A stretch of 64,000 nucleotides of DNA, from contig NC_044289.2 in assembly GCF_004027225.2 (NCBI RefSeq), positions 3,275,761-3,339,760 of the forward strand. The letters are read 5' to 3'. The position numbers and the translations under genes were made by a program. Source of the stretch: Strigops habroptila (Eukaryota > Chordata > Aves > Psittaciformes > Psittacidae). Below, piece after piece: positions 12,101 through 20,960 of the stretch (the first letter of the stretch is position 1; each line of letters begins with the position of its first letter). Under the pieces are notes generated by a model, which worked only from the letters and a program-made list of their open reading frames with translations, had not been told where the DNA came from and did not search any database.

Positions 12101-13939
12101 GATCCATTGGCAAATCCCACAATAGACATTATTTTTTTTCTCCCTGGCACAGCAGAGCCCCAGGAAACTGGTTTAAAAAGAAAAGGAGAATTAATTTTTA
12201 AGACCAGCCACCAATCTTCTCCCTGGGCTAAGGTGAGCACAGCAGCTCCCTCGCACTGCCGAGACATTGAATAAGTTTAGAGAGAGAAGCCAACTATTGC
12301 AAGCTCAGGAGATCATTTATAAAACAAAAATCACTCTCTGCTGCAATGAAGAGCTGAAGAGATGCTCTCAGAAAGATTAATTTTCTGGGTAGAGGAGGAG
12401 AGCATCGGCTTCACCCCTCAAAAGGAACCAGCGCGATGATTCAATTGCATCACTTTCAGAGCGTGAGCCTGAGACAGTCATTCAAAGGGGAGTTATAAGG
12501 AATGCCTCCTTTACTTTAGGAGGAAGAATACTGAAGAAACTGTTAAATTTGGTCACAGTGTGTGACATCCTTGAAATCAAAAGCAATACTTCTCGGCAAC
12601 TGCACAGTAAAATTGAAGATATGGAGCCAGATTCATCTCTGGTGTAATACTCCTGCCAGTGGCTGGGAAGGCACCTGAGATTAATTTTCTCTATTATACA
12701 AGTGGCACAAGACCCTGACAAATTGTTCTGAATGTTTTTTGTAACATGGAGTTACAGAAACCTTATTCACCAGGTGTCCCAAGCATGTGACATGGAGTGG
12801 CTCTGAGCTCTGCCTTGCCGAGGGTGTGATACAGCGATTCCCACCCTGCTCACATGGCACAAAGGTGGGAAACCACTAGAATTTACTGATTTCTCATGTG
12901 AAAAAATACCTCCATCAGGGGATCGGCAATCAAGGAGGGAACATGGGCCTTGGCATGCCCACCTTGGTGAAGGGGCAGATCTTTGGATTTGTGGGCTGGG
13001 TTATAGGCTCAATGACCTTGGCCAGCGTGTTGCATGCAGAGTTGAGCATCACCTCCTCGAACTCTAGGGTTGTCCTGTGACACCTTCCTCAGGCTGCAGC
13101 AGAGCAAGCTCACCTCTTTCTATTCCTGTAGGCCTTCTCCTTTGCCTTGGGGTAACTCTTGTAACTCAATCTGTGCCTGTATTTATGTTCCTGGACATAA
13201 CCTGCTTCTTTGCTTACAATTTGCCTGTGGAAAGCTTACATTTTCCTGGAGGAATTATAAACGACAGCATGGTGTGCTGGTGCTCGTTGTGCCAGCGTGC
13301 TGAGGTGAGAGCTGGGGCAGCACTGGCTCAACACCCCCCAGATGGGTCTGATTCTTATCTCTGAACACCCGCCTCCATGGAGCACATGTTCCTCGCTCTT
13401 CTGTAGGCATCCTTGTCTTGCATGAGCATCACTGGTTACATCTTAAGCAAGCACAAATCATTCAGATAGTCTTCTCCTCCCATGTAGCAGCACTAGAAAG
13501 GAGGGCAAGCTGTTAGTTTCCCTGGAAAACAAGGATAGCAGGCAGCCAGACAGCCAAATAACATCCAAAGGCAAATACAAACTCCAGATAGATGTGAATA
13601 CAGAGCCCATGGTCAGGGCTTTTCAAGCCACCTGCAGCTGGCCTCCCCAGTCTGCATGTGGCAAGTAAATGCATTTTCTAATGTTCTGCCCCACATCTTG
13701 GAGGAGGGGGTCTGCTGATCACTTGATGCCTGGAGAAATCAGGAATATGTTTCGGTATGGGTTTATGGAGATGAGGTTAAGGACAAAGTTCTCTCTGCCT
13801 TTATTAATGAAAAGATTTCACCTCCTGTGTTGAAACATCTGGCCAGCAGAAACAGTGCACATGATCTTTGAGAGGATGGGTCTGCTGCAAACTATCAAAT
13901 ACCCTCCTCCTGCTACATCACTAAAAAAACCAATTCACT
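9116..13939. other. Unique flank, no gene recognised
   Basis: This 4.8-kb interval holds no CR1. A short ORF near 9.7 kb is listed separately. Overlapping frames on both strands around 10.0-11.3 kb are open by chance composition and resemble nothing known. A small TA run lies at 11827-11837. Confidence 0.55.
9698..9820 (+). other. Short ORF (40 codons) with secretion-signal-like start; unproven
   Basis: The ATG at 9698 has a strong context (A at -3, G at +4). The peptide starts MDFRETWALFCITVLSLPW, which reads like a short n-region followed by a hydrophobic core, with PGTG as a possible cleavage region, and stops at TGA 9818-9820. The local sequence is more CpG-rich than its surroundings. 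I do not recognise the peptide, and no clear donor or downstream exon was found. It could be a first exon or a translated small ORF, but chance is the likelier explanation. Confidence 0.15.
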
Positions 13940-14140
13940 ATGAGGGTGCTGAGATGCTGGCACAGGGTGCCCAGAGAAGCTGTGGCTGCCCCATCCCTGG
14001 CAGTGTTCAAGGCCAGGTTGGACACAGGGGCTTGGAGCAACCTGCTCTAGTGGAAGGTGTCCCTGCCCGTGGCAGGGGGTTGGAGCTGGATGAGCTTTAA
14101 GGTTGCTTTCAACACAAACCAGTCTGGGATTCTATGATGA
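13940..14140 (+). mobile_element. CR1 LINE fragment, 3' end, + orientation
   Basis: It begins at TGAGGGTGCTGAGATGCTGG and contains CACAGGGTGCCCAGAGAAGC and TTGGAGCAACCTGCTCTAG. It ends in an intact-looking terminus (CCAGTCTGGGATTCTATGATGA). It closely resembles the copies at 27351 and 37618. Confidence 0.95.
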
Positions 14141-17100
14141 TCACATATGCCCTAAACTGAGCCCAGCTCGCTGTGGCATCTGAAGCAGAGACTGTTGACA
14201 CAGTCCTGAGCTAGTTCTGCAAACCATCAGCTGTCATTCTCAAGCCCACGTGCTGTTGTCCCCTGAAAGAACAGGTTTAGTGGGAGAACTCAGAAAGAAG
14301 AGGCCTTGTGCAAACTCTGCTGCCTCTGAGCACTGATGTCATGATGCTGACGCATATCATTCTCACCTCACAAATCTGAGCTGCTCCTGAGGTTTTTGAT
14401 GTTTGCTGCCAAATCTCTTCAAAGAGTTGAACAAGTAGGTAATCAGAGCAGCTGTGTTTGTTACATTTAGCCTCCATGAAATGTGCTAAACTCAAGCTTT
14501 CTTATGTTTTCCTTACATAAAAAGAAAGCCAGGTGAGGATCTTACAGATTCCACCTACCTGCAACTCCATTTGGGTAATACCCTAAAGGTTAGGAGGAAG
14601 CAGAGAACCTGGAATTGGTGTATCAAGGTATCTAAGAACTTGTGTCACCTTGAGCATGAGAAGGAACTTGCTGATATATTTTACAGTCTTGGTAACTTTT
14701 GTTTTCAGCATATTCATGTTCATGGAGATTTCGGGGGAAAAATGATTTGCTTATAAAAATCAGCCAGTTTGATATTTGACCAAAGAGAAGCAGATATTTA
14801 ACCAGAGGAGAGCAGATATTTTCACACAGGCAGAAGAACAATGTGAGTTGATGTGAAGAATCCTTAATGCTTCTCTGTCACGTTTGAGCTTGTTTTGTTT
14901 TGCTATATTTGGGCTTCTGGAATGTTTTATCCTATCAATGACATTAATTATGGAGTAATTGCCTTAGTAGCATGTAACAACTCTCCTCTTTTTTTAAGTA
15001 GGTTTTCACACAACGTGTAAACTTTGCTGTATATGTGCTCCGTTTCTTGTGTCAGGAAATAACGTGTAGACAAAATAATGTTTTTCCTGTCAGAAATTCA
15101 ATGGGCATCTAAAGCAAAGTGACAGGTGGTTAAATAGCTGCATTTAAAGGATGTCAAGAAGATTTTTGGACAGGTACCAAAACCCAATGCCAAAAAGAAG
15201 GCCTAATACCATCTGTTTTGCTAGCAGAGATGCAATTTTACATTAGATTTTAAATGACATGAAATACCAAACTCATAACCTTGATTTGTGGGTCAAATCT
15301 AGCTTATCTAGATTGTGGATGTTTTTATTTACCAGCACAGTTCCTGACCCAGAGCCCACGCAGGTAAATGAACACGCTTTCAATCAGCCTCATTTGAAAG
15401 TAATAGGAGGCTCTTGAGCTGCATTTAATTTTGTTTTGCATCACATGTAAATCCAGATGCAATGTGGATTTAATTAATCCAGTTTCATTGCATTTTAATG
15501 TACACATTTGCATTGTGTTTATTGGCAATTGGTTTTATCCATTTGTTCAGTGTCTTTATGACCAGTGAAACTCCTGAATATTTAGAGAGCTACATACTTC
15601 CTAGCAGGAATGAGGAATGTAGCTCTGCATTAAATAGTTCTCAGACGTAAACTGGGGATAAGACTAAAATGTCAAAATATAGCTGCATAATACAGTGGAA
15701 AAGTGATATCTATATTCTAAAGTAATAAACTGCAATGTGCTAAATTATTTTCAAATCATCTCAGCAGGCATTTTAGATGGTGTGTTGAGAGGAGGAGGAC
15801 TACTTGGAAACAAATAATGAAGCTGATAGATCCAGACACATTTTCCTGCTTCTAAAAGGTGCCTTTGAAATGATGATTGTTCAGGTTTAGTCTAATATTT
15901 AGAAATACTCACTGTAGAGTTTTCTCTTCTTTGTGAGGAGTCCGTGTGGCTTAAATGGGATTGCTGAGATAATCACACTCTGCTGTTCCTATCCCAGGCC
16001 TAATGTTAGGCATGAAATGTGAGTTGTCATGTTTGGAGCTCTTCTTCCAATGACCCGGCCAAGGCAGCTACAAACATTGTGGGGTTTGTGAGGAGTCAGT
16101 TGTGAAAAGAACAAGAAGAACAGCATCTCTTCACTTCTGTGTTCAGCTCCATGGCTCAGCTCTGCTGTGAAGGCAGCAGCTCGGGTGGTATTGCTGGCTT
16201 TGCTGTGCCTTCAGCCACGCTGGACCTTTCCTATCACCTTCTGACACTTGGCCAAAACACAAGGTCTTGACTCATTTTTCTGCCTTGGTCCCCCGTTTGT
16301 GGTTCCAAGGAGGTGTCTTGCTGATTGATGGCTGAGCCATTGAGCCGCATTGAGCTGTTCCTCTGCTGAGGGTCTGCACCACCTCTCCCTGTCCCCTTTG
16401 GCACTTGGTTCTCCCTACAGACAACACCACCAGGGCATGTCTTGATGGGGAAAAGCCTCTGCACCAGCCCCACAGGCAGATCTGTGCTGCAGTGGGCGAA
16501 TGTGGTATCAGTGGGTGAGTACACTCTGCCTGCCTGGAGATTTAGCCTTTATTTCCCTAGATCTGCCCTAGCGAAATCTCTGCCCTAGATCACTCTTGCA
16601 GTGAGAAACCCCCCCAGGGTGCTCCTTTGAGGTCTAACTGGCCTGAATTATTCCTACAGGTTATGTTGGTGCCAGTGACGGGTGCACAGGCTGTGGCTGA
16701 TCCCTGCAATTCTTTGTGCTGTTGGGATGCTCCTTGCCTGGCTGGTGATACCCAGTGCAAAGTGAGCTGAGTCTCTGGGGCTGGCAGGTAAGACCTGTCC
16801 AATGTGGACATCACCAGGACAGAACCAACATGTTGTCATCATGAGGCTCAGCATCCCCCTGCTCCAATGGCTCATGTGGAACTGGGCTTTCCAGGGATGC
16901 TCAGCTAGCTTCCTGTTATCACCAGCTCCAAAAAAGAAGAGGCTGCTTTCTCTAGTAACCTGTTGGGAAAGACTCAGAGACAGGATAGATACCAAAAAGT
17001 GGATTTGGGTGGAATACCTGCATTCAAACCCATGCACAGGAAATTCCCCACCTTGGGAAAAACCTTGAAGGTGCCTGAATTCATGCAGCTCTCTCCATCT

Positions 17101-17410
17101 GGACAACAGAGATCCCAGTGAGAGGCCTTATAGGGGAATGAGGGCACCTTGCTCCTTCCCTTACTCTGCAGCAATCCAGACATGGGTGACACAGCAGGAG
17201 CACGTCTGCTTTGTGCATACACCATCTGGCATGGAGCTCAGGAGATGCAGTCATCCTCATCAGAAATTTGACCAGCACTGGTTGTACCTTCGCAGTCCCC
17301 TCAGGGCAGTCAGGGAAGCCCATGCTGCTCAAGTAGGACATGAGGTGTGTTCTTCGCCTGCCAGGAAGAAGCTCTGCACCATTAATGCTGGGCTGCACCC
17401 CGAGAGTGTG
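14141..17410. other. Unique AT-rich flank, no gene recognised
   Basis: No convincing coding sequence. A block at about 15,360-15,540 rich in homeodomain/POU-like motifs is listed separately. The frames near 16.6-17.5 kb (up to 150 codons, minus strand) carry no recognisable domain. Confidence 0.55.
15436..15513. promoter_or_regulatory. Candidate enhancer: cluster of TTGCAT sites with TTAATTAA
   Basis: Four TTGCAT/ATGCAA cores occur in 78 bases (15436, 15457, 15488, 15508). The last is part of an exact ATTTGCAT octamer at 15506-15513. A TTAATTAA palindrome lies at 15470-15477 within GGATTTAATTAATCC. Such density suits POU/homeodomain binding and resembles vertebrate conserved noncoding elements in texture. 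Conservation was not tested. Confidence 0.35.
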
Positions 17411-17631
17411 AGCAGCAGGTCGAGGGAGGGGATCCTCCCCCTCTGCTGCACTCTGGGTAGACCCCCCCTGCAGTCCTGATCCAGCTCTGGGGCAACAGCA
17501 CAAGAGGGATGTGGAGCTGCTGGAGCGAGGCCAGAGGAGGCCACGGAGCTGCTGCGAGGGCTGGAGCAGCTCTGCTCTGGAGCCAGGCTGAGAGAGCTGG
17601 GCTGGGGCAGCCTGGAGAAGAGAAGGCTCTG
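17411..17631 (+). mobile_element. CR1 LINE fragment, internal part, + orientation
   Basis: It carries the more 5' part of the usual tail: AGCAGGTCGAGGGAGGGGAT, then CCAGCTCTGGGGCAACAGCA, GAGGCCAGAGGAGGCCACGG and GCCTGGAGAAGAGAAGGCTC. It stops abruptly before the 3' terminus, so both ends of the element are missing. Confidence 0.92.
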
Positions 17632-19929
17632 ATTTGATGTATACCTGTGCCTTGGCAGCAAGGGGTTGTATAATGCTGTTCTTACATAAAGAAGTACATT
17701 AAAGTGCTGGAGGAAAGCAGGAGTTCAAACAAATCTGCATCTCCTGGTAGATCCGCACTTGCTCCATGGAGCAGACATTAAACTTCAACGAGGGACAAAA
17801 TACATTGAAATACGGTTAAAAACAGGCTGAAGAAGGATTTAAGAGCAGGTACAACTTGAGGGCTTCCTGAACACGTGGAGAGCCCGGGCAGGTCCCTCTG
17901 GTGCAGCAGGAGCTGCTGATGCACAGGCAGAGGCTGGAGGCACATCATGACATGCCATTCTTCAGGCCCGGGTCAGGAGTTGTGCCAGGAAGCCAACCAA
18001 CGCTCAGCTCCATCAGGTTCTCTTCTTCTGACAGTCTAACAAGCAGAAACACTGAAGACACGAGGTGAGCTGTAAGAACATTTGTTTGATGAAGAGCGTT
18101 TCCTCTGCCAGCTTCCCTTGGCATACATAGATGTAAAAAAAAAAAAGCATTATGATATTAATAGCAGTAACACTTTGTGGTGATGGGTGTTTGAGCTCAG
18201 TCTCTGTTTGAGGTCTAACGAAGGCAGAGGAACGTGCAAAGTTTGACAGGGCTCATCGTTGTAAATCTCATGCTCTAGGGATCTGAGGAGGCAGGAAGGA
18301 AACAGTGCTTCGTGTGGGAAAGATGAGCTCTCAAAATGGTTTGAATGGGACCGTTGTGGTGTCTCAGGCACTGGAAAGAAGCTGGTTTGTATCTGCTGAG
18401 GAGCTGCTGCAGGTTTGGTGGTAAGATGTGTTAATTTTTGTGGGAAACAACAGAATTAAATCCTGCTGTAAGTGAAAAAGCCAATTCAGCCTTAACTGTA
18501 AAGCTGCTAGCAATGACTCCACAAATATATGGAATATAATAATTATGATAATTAATAAAGATAATAATACACTAAAGCCTTGCTAATGACTCAGAGGCTG
18601 CTTACTAATTACTGCATTTTGTGGATAAACAAGCCAGAATAATGCCTCACAAAATACACTTTGTTCCATTATTTTGACAACTCTCATTCAGTTTTAATTA
18701 TTTATACTCCATAATATACCAGTCACTCTGCTTGAAAGGGTTGTACAAAAAGAATGAAGCACTAATAATTTGATATGTCAGTATATGCTGAAACGGGGAG
18801 GGAAGGAAACGAGGGTGTGTGCGGATCAGTTGAGCACAAAATTGTCATCCAAAGTATTATGTCTTTATAACGCCTTTGACCAGGAGCCCTCGGAGCCACT
18901 CGCCTCATGGAGAACTCCCACAAGCTGAGCTGCTTCCCTGCTGAACACTGAAGGACTGATGCTGCTTCCTCTGAAAAATCATATGGTTTGAGAAATAACA
19001 ATAAATGTGAAGCAGTTTTGGTGCCCAAATCAATTTTTATCCTCAAATTAGTGTTTTTCCACCATCACAAAGGCTAAAAGTTTGGTTTCAGTTTAAATGT
19101 GAGCTACGACTTTTACATAATCACTTGATTGCCAGAGCTGGCATTCCCTCCAAACCCCAGCCCCCCTCCCCTCTCCCGGTGTTGGCCACACTCTATGATG
19201 AAAGATGCTCGTGAAAGAACTCAGCATTACTTTAGTTCAGTTTTCCAGCTACAGAGAGTCCTGCAGGGTGCAAGTTGCAAGTGTCATGATGTTTACAAAG
19301 AATAAAAGGCCATTTCCATTGGAGATTTGCCAGAAAACTGGCTCTGTCAGCCCTCTCCTAGCTGCCTGCGAGCATATGGATCGGTTGCAGCAACTCACTG
19401 TGTCTGGGAGTGGAATAACATACTGCAAACATGCTCCGTATATGATATTATCCTCCACTGGGCTGGTTTTCTAAGGGGCCTGTTGTGAGATGCGTGGAAG
19501 GGAGCAGGATATTGAGCAAAGCCTGTGATGTGTGGCAGGAATGGGGGAGCCCCACATATCCCAGGGCCACCCTGCCCACCCCAGAGCATTGTTCTTCCCA
19601 ATGAGATTTGGGCTTTTCATGCCAGTGTGGGGACTGGGAGGGCTGCTGGCTGGCCATGGATGCTGCTCCTCCAACAGTGGGGTCTATAAGATGGAGAGGT
19701 GGCCTGTGGTGGTGGGAGGCTACAGGTCTCCACGCCTTGAAGCCAACAGTGGTGCTGGAGGCTAAGACCGTCTTTTCGCTGCTGAATGGGAGAGTGTGCG
19801 GGGAGATGCAGACTCTGCAGGAGCGAGGTCTCAGTGCCACGGTGGATCAGGACGACGGGAAGCATCCCTTTCCAGGGGGTGGGCACGAGGAGCTGTGCAG
19901 GGGGCACAGAAAGCTGCTTGGCACCGTCG
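17632..19929. other. TOX2 proximal upstream flank, no gene recognised
   Basis: CR1-free sequence leading into the CpG island. It contains an A12 run at about 18136-18147 and an AT-rich block near 18.5-18.7 kb, listed separately. A 389-codon frame beginning near 19608 is open only because it runs into the GC-rich island. Confidence 0.55.
18525..18725. promoter_or_regulatory. AT-rich block with AP-1 site upstream of TOX2
   Basis: A 200-base stretch dominated by TAATAATTATGATAATTAATAA-like sequence, with a consensus AP-1 site TGACTCA at 18587-18593. It lies about 1.8 kb upstream of the coding start. It may be a proximal enhancer or simple AT-rich spacer; motif reading alone cannot decide. Confidence 0.25.
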
Positions 19930-20232
19930 TGTGTTGCGCGGAGGGCAAAACCGGGCACGGTGAGAAGCAGAGGAGGCGCGACAAGGTCCGCACCAGGCAG
20001 CGGGAACCGGTGTCACCCGCGGTCTGCCGCTGCCCCGGCGGCTGCCGCAGCCTTCCCCTGCGCGGGTGGGCTGGGGCTGGGGGCTGCCCGCCCGTCTTCC
20101 CCCCCTCGCAGGCGCCACTGTGGGGCTCCAGCCCCTCCGGTGCCGGTGCCGCCGGGGGGAGACGCCCGGCCCCGCCGCGAACAATAGCGGCCCCGGCGCG
20201 GGGCGGTGCGGAGCGGGGCGGGCCGGGGGCTG

Positions 20233-20270
20233 CCGCCCGCCCCCCCGCCCGCCCCGTCCCCGCCCCCCGC
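20233..20270. promoter_or_regulatory. C-run tract (minus-strand G-quadruplex / i-motif candidate)
   Basis: At least five runs of three or more C separated by one or two bases occur in the promoter or 5'UTR. The minus strand therefore satisfies a G-quadruplex pattern and the plus strand could form an i-motif. It overlaps several GC boxes. Confidence 0.55.
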
Positions 20271-20280
20271 GCCAGAGGCA

Positions 20281-20301
20281 CCGCCGCCGCCGCCGCCGCC
20301 G
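20281..20301 (+). repeat. (CCG)7 trinucleotide run in TOX2 5'UTR
   Basis: Seven uninterrupted CCG units are followed by CAGCCG. The run lies 55 bases upstream of the initiator ATG, so it is very probably transcribed as 5'UTR. GC-rich triplet runs in 5'UTRs are often length-polymorphic and can form stable structure ahead of the scanning ribosome. Whether this one varies between individuals cannot be seen here. Confidence 0.85.
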
Positions 20302-20312
20302 CAGCCGGGTCC

Positions 20313-20457
20313 ATGCCCGCTGGAGCCCTCGCCTGCTGCCGCCCGCACCCCCGGCATGGACGTTCGGTTTTACCCCTCCGCACCCACCGCCGTGGGCTCC
20401 CTGCCCGGCGCCGACCCCACCTGCCTCGGGCCGCTGGATTATTATCACTGCAACAAG
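20313..20457 (+). other. Upstream ATG opening an overlapping out-of-frame uORF
   Basis: An ATG at 20313-20315 lies 43 bases before the TOX2 ATG and in a different frame. Its context is poor (T at -3, C at +4), whereas the main ATG is strong, so leaky scanning is expected. The uORF frame has no stop before the splice donor at 20457, so in the spliced mRNA it runs through the main start and on into exon 2. Its stop is not in the window. An overlapping uORF of this kind would be expected to reduce TOX2 translation. It matters only if transcription starts upstream of 20313. Confidence 0.6.
20356..20457 (+). CDS. TOX2: TOX2 first coding exon (partial gene, 34 codons)
   Basis: This exon encodes the N-terminus of an HMG-box nuclear protein of the TOX family (TOX, TOX2, TOX3, TOX4), which bind DNA and regulate transcription. 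The peptide begins MDVRFYPSAP and ends LDYYHCNK. MDVR(F/L)YP is the family start. The SAP, VG, PGA(D/E)P and LDYYH elements resemble TOX2 as I remember it, while the CNK ending is more like TOX. The ATG has a strong context (G at -3 and at +4), and an in-frame TAG at 20185-20187 with no in-frame ATG after it fixes the start. The exon ends in AAG followed by GTACCG, a phase-0 donor lacking the preferred +5 G. The HMG box and all later exons are outside the window. TOX itself is the main alternative. The assignment is from memory of the family, not from an alignment. Confidence 0.88.
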
Positions 20458-20504
20458 GTACCGGGGCGGCAGAGCCCGGCGCGTCCCGCCGGGGATGGGA
20501 GCGG

Positions 20505-20523
20505 AGCGGGGCGGGCGGGGGGG
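20505..20523 (+). promoter_or_regulatory. G-run tract just inside intron 1
   Basis: The sequence GGGGCGGGCGGGGGGG lies about 50-65 bases after the exon 1 donor on the non-template strand. G-rich tracts near donors can recruit splicing factors or favour R-loops, which may matter because the TOX2 donor lacks the +5 G. Confidence 0.5.
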
Positions 20524-20767
20524 AAGGAAAGTGCCGGCGGCGGCCGAGTCCTGCGGGAGGGAATTTTGAAAGTGGTCTGGAAGCGGAGCGGGAAGAGCCG
20601 TCGGGTCCCGGCCCCGGCGGCGCGGGGGGAGCCGAGCCCGCGGCGCTGCTCGGGGCAGGCTGGGAGCGGTCGCGGCTCTTCGGGGCTGTTTTATTTCTGC
20701 CATCGTGGGTTTATTTCATGTTTTGCCCCGGGAGCGGTCGGCCCGGAGCGGGGTACGTGCGGATTCG

Positions 20768-20817
20768 GTTGTTGTGATTGTTGTCGGGCACTTTGCTGGT
20801 TGTTGTTGTTGTTTGCT
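20768..20817 (+). repeat. GTT-rich simple repeat
   Basis: Interrupted GTTGTTGT units, including a core TTGTTGTTGTTGTT, lie inside the downstream edge of the CpG island. Low complexity only. Confidence 0.75.
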
Positions 20818-20960
20818 GCGGTGTTTTGCACCTTGTTCGCGGGGCTGCGGAGCCGCCGCGCTGGGGTTACTGGTATCTCCCGGTCCCGGTTTGGGGTGCG
20901 GGCTCCCCGGAGCACCGGCCCGGCGGGGGAAGGTCCCGGACCTGCGTTTTCCTCACTCGC

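Larger units (their letters stand above)
19930..20960 (+). promoter_or_regulatory. TOX2: CpG-island promoter of TOX2
   Basis: This is the only long stretch of dense CpG and very high GC in the window, and it brackets the first coding exon. It holds GC boxes (GGGGCGG-type near 20200-20222, CCGCCC-type near 20234-20270, and more just inside the intron near 20505-20520). I see no TATA box at a plausible distance, so dispersed initiation is expected. The transcription start was not determined and probably lies between about 20,050 and 20,280. The edges are judged by eye from where CpG density falls. Long open frames on both strands here result from low stop-codon frequency in GC-rich DNA and are not genes. 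Confidence 0.85.

Noticed and set aside
20206..20355. In-frame N-terminal extension of TOX2 from a GTG at 20206
   Set aside because: It needs a non-ATG start. The ATG at 20356 has a strong context and matches the family start, and the upstream frame is low-complexity Pro/Ala.
19831..20703. 290-codon minus-strand open frame
   Set aside because: Low-complexity Arg/Pro/Gly-rich translation antisense to TOX2 exon 1, a composition artefact.
19608..20777. 389-codon plus-strand open frame through the CpG island
   Set aside because: It runs through promoter, exon 1 in the wrong frame and intron. Long frames on both strands here reflect few stop codons in GC-rich DNA.
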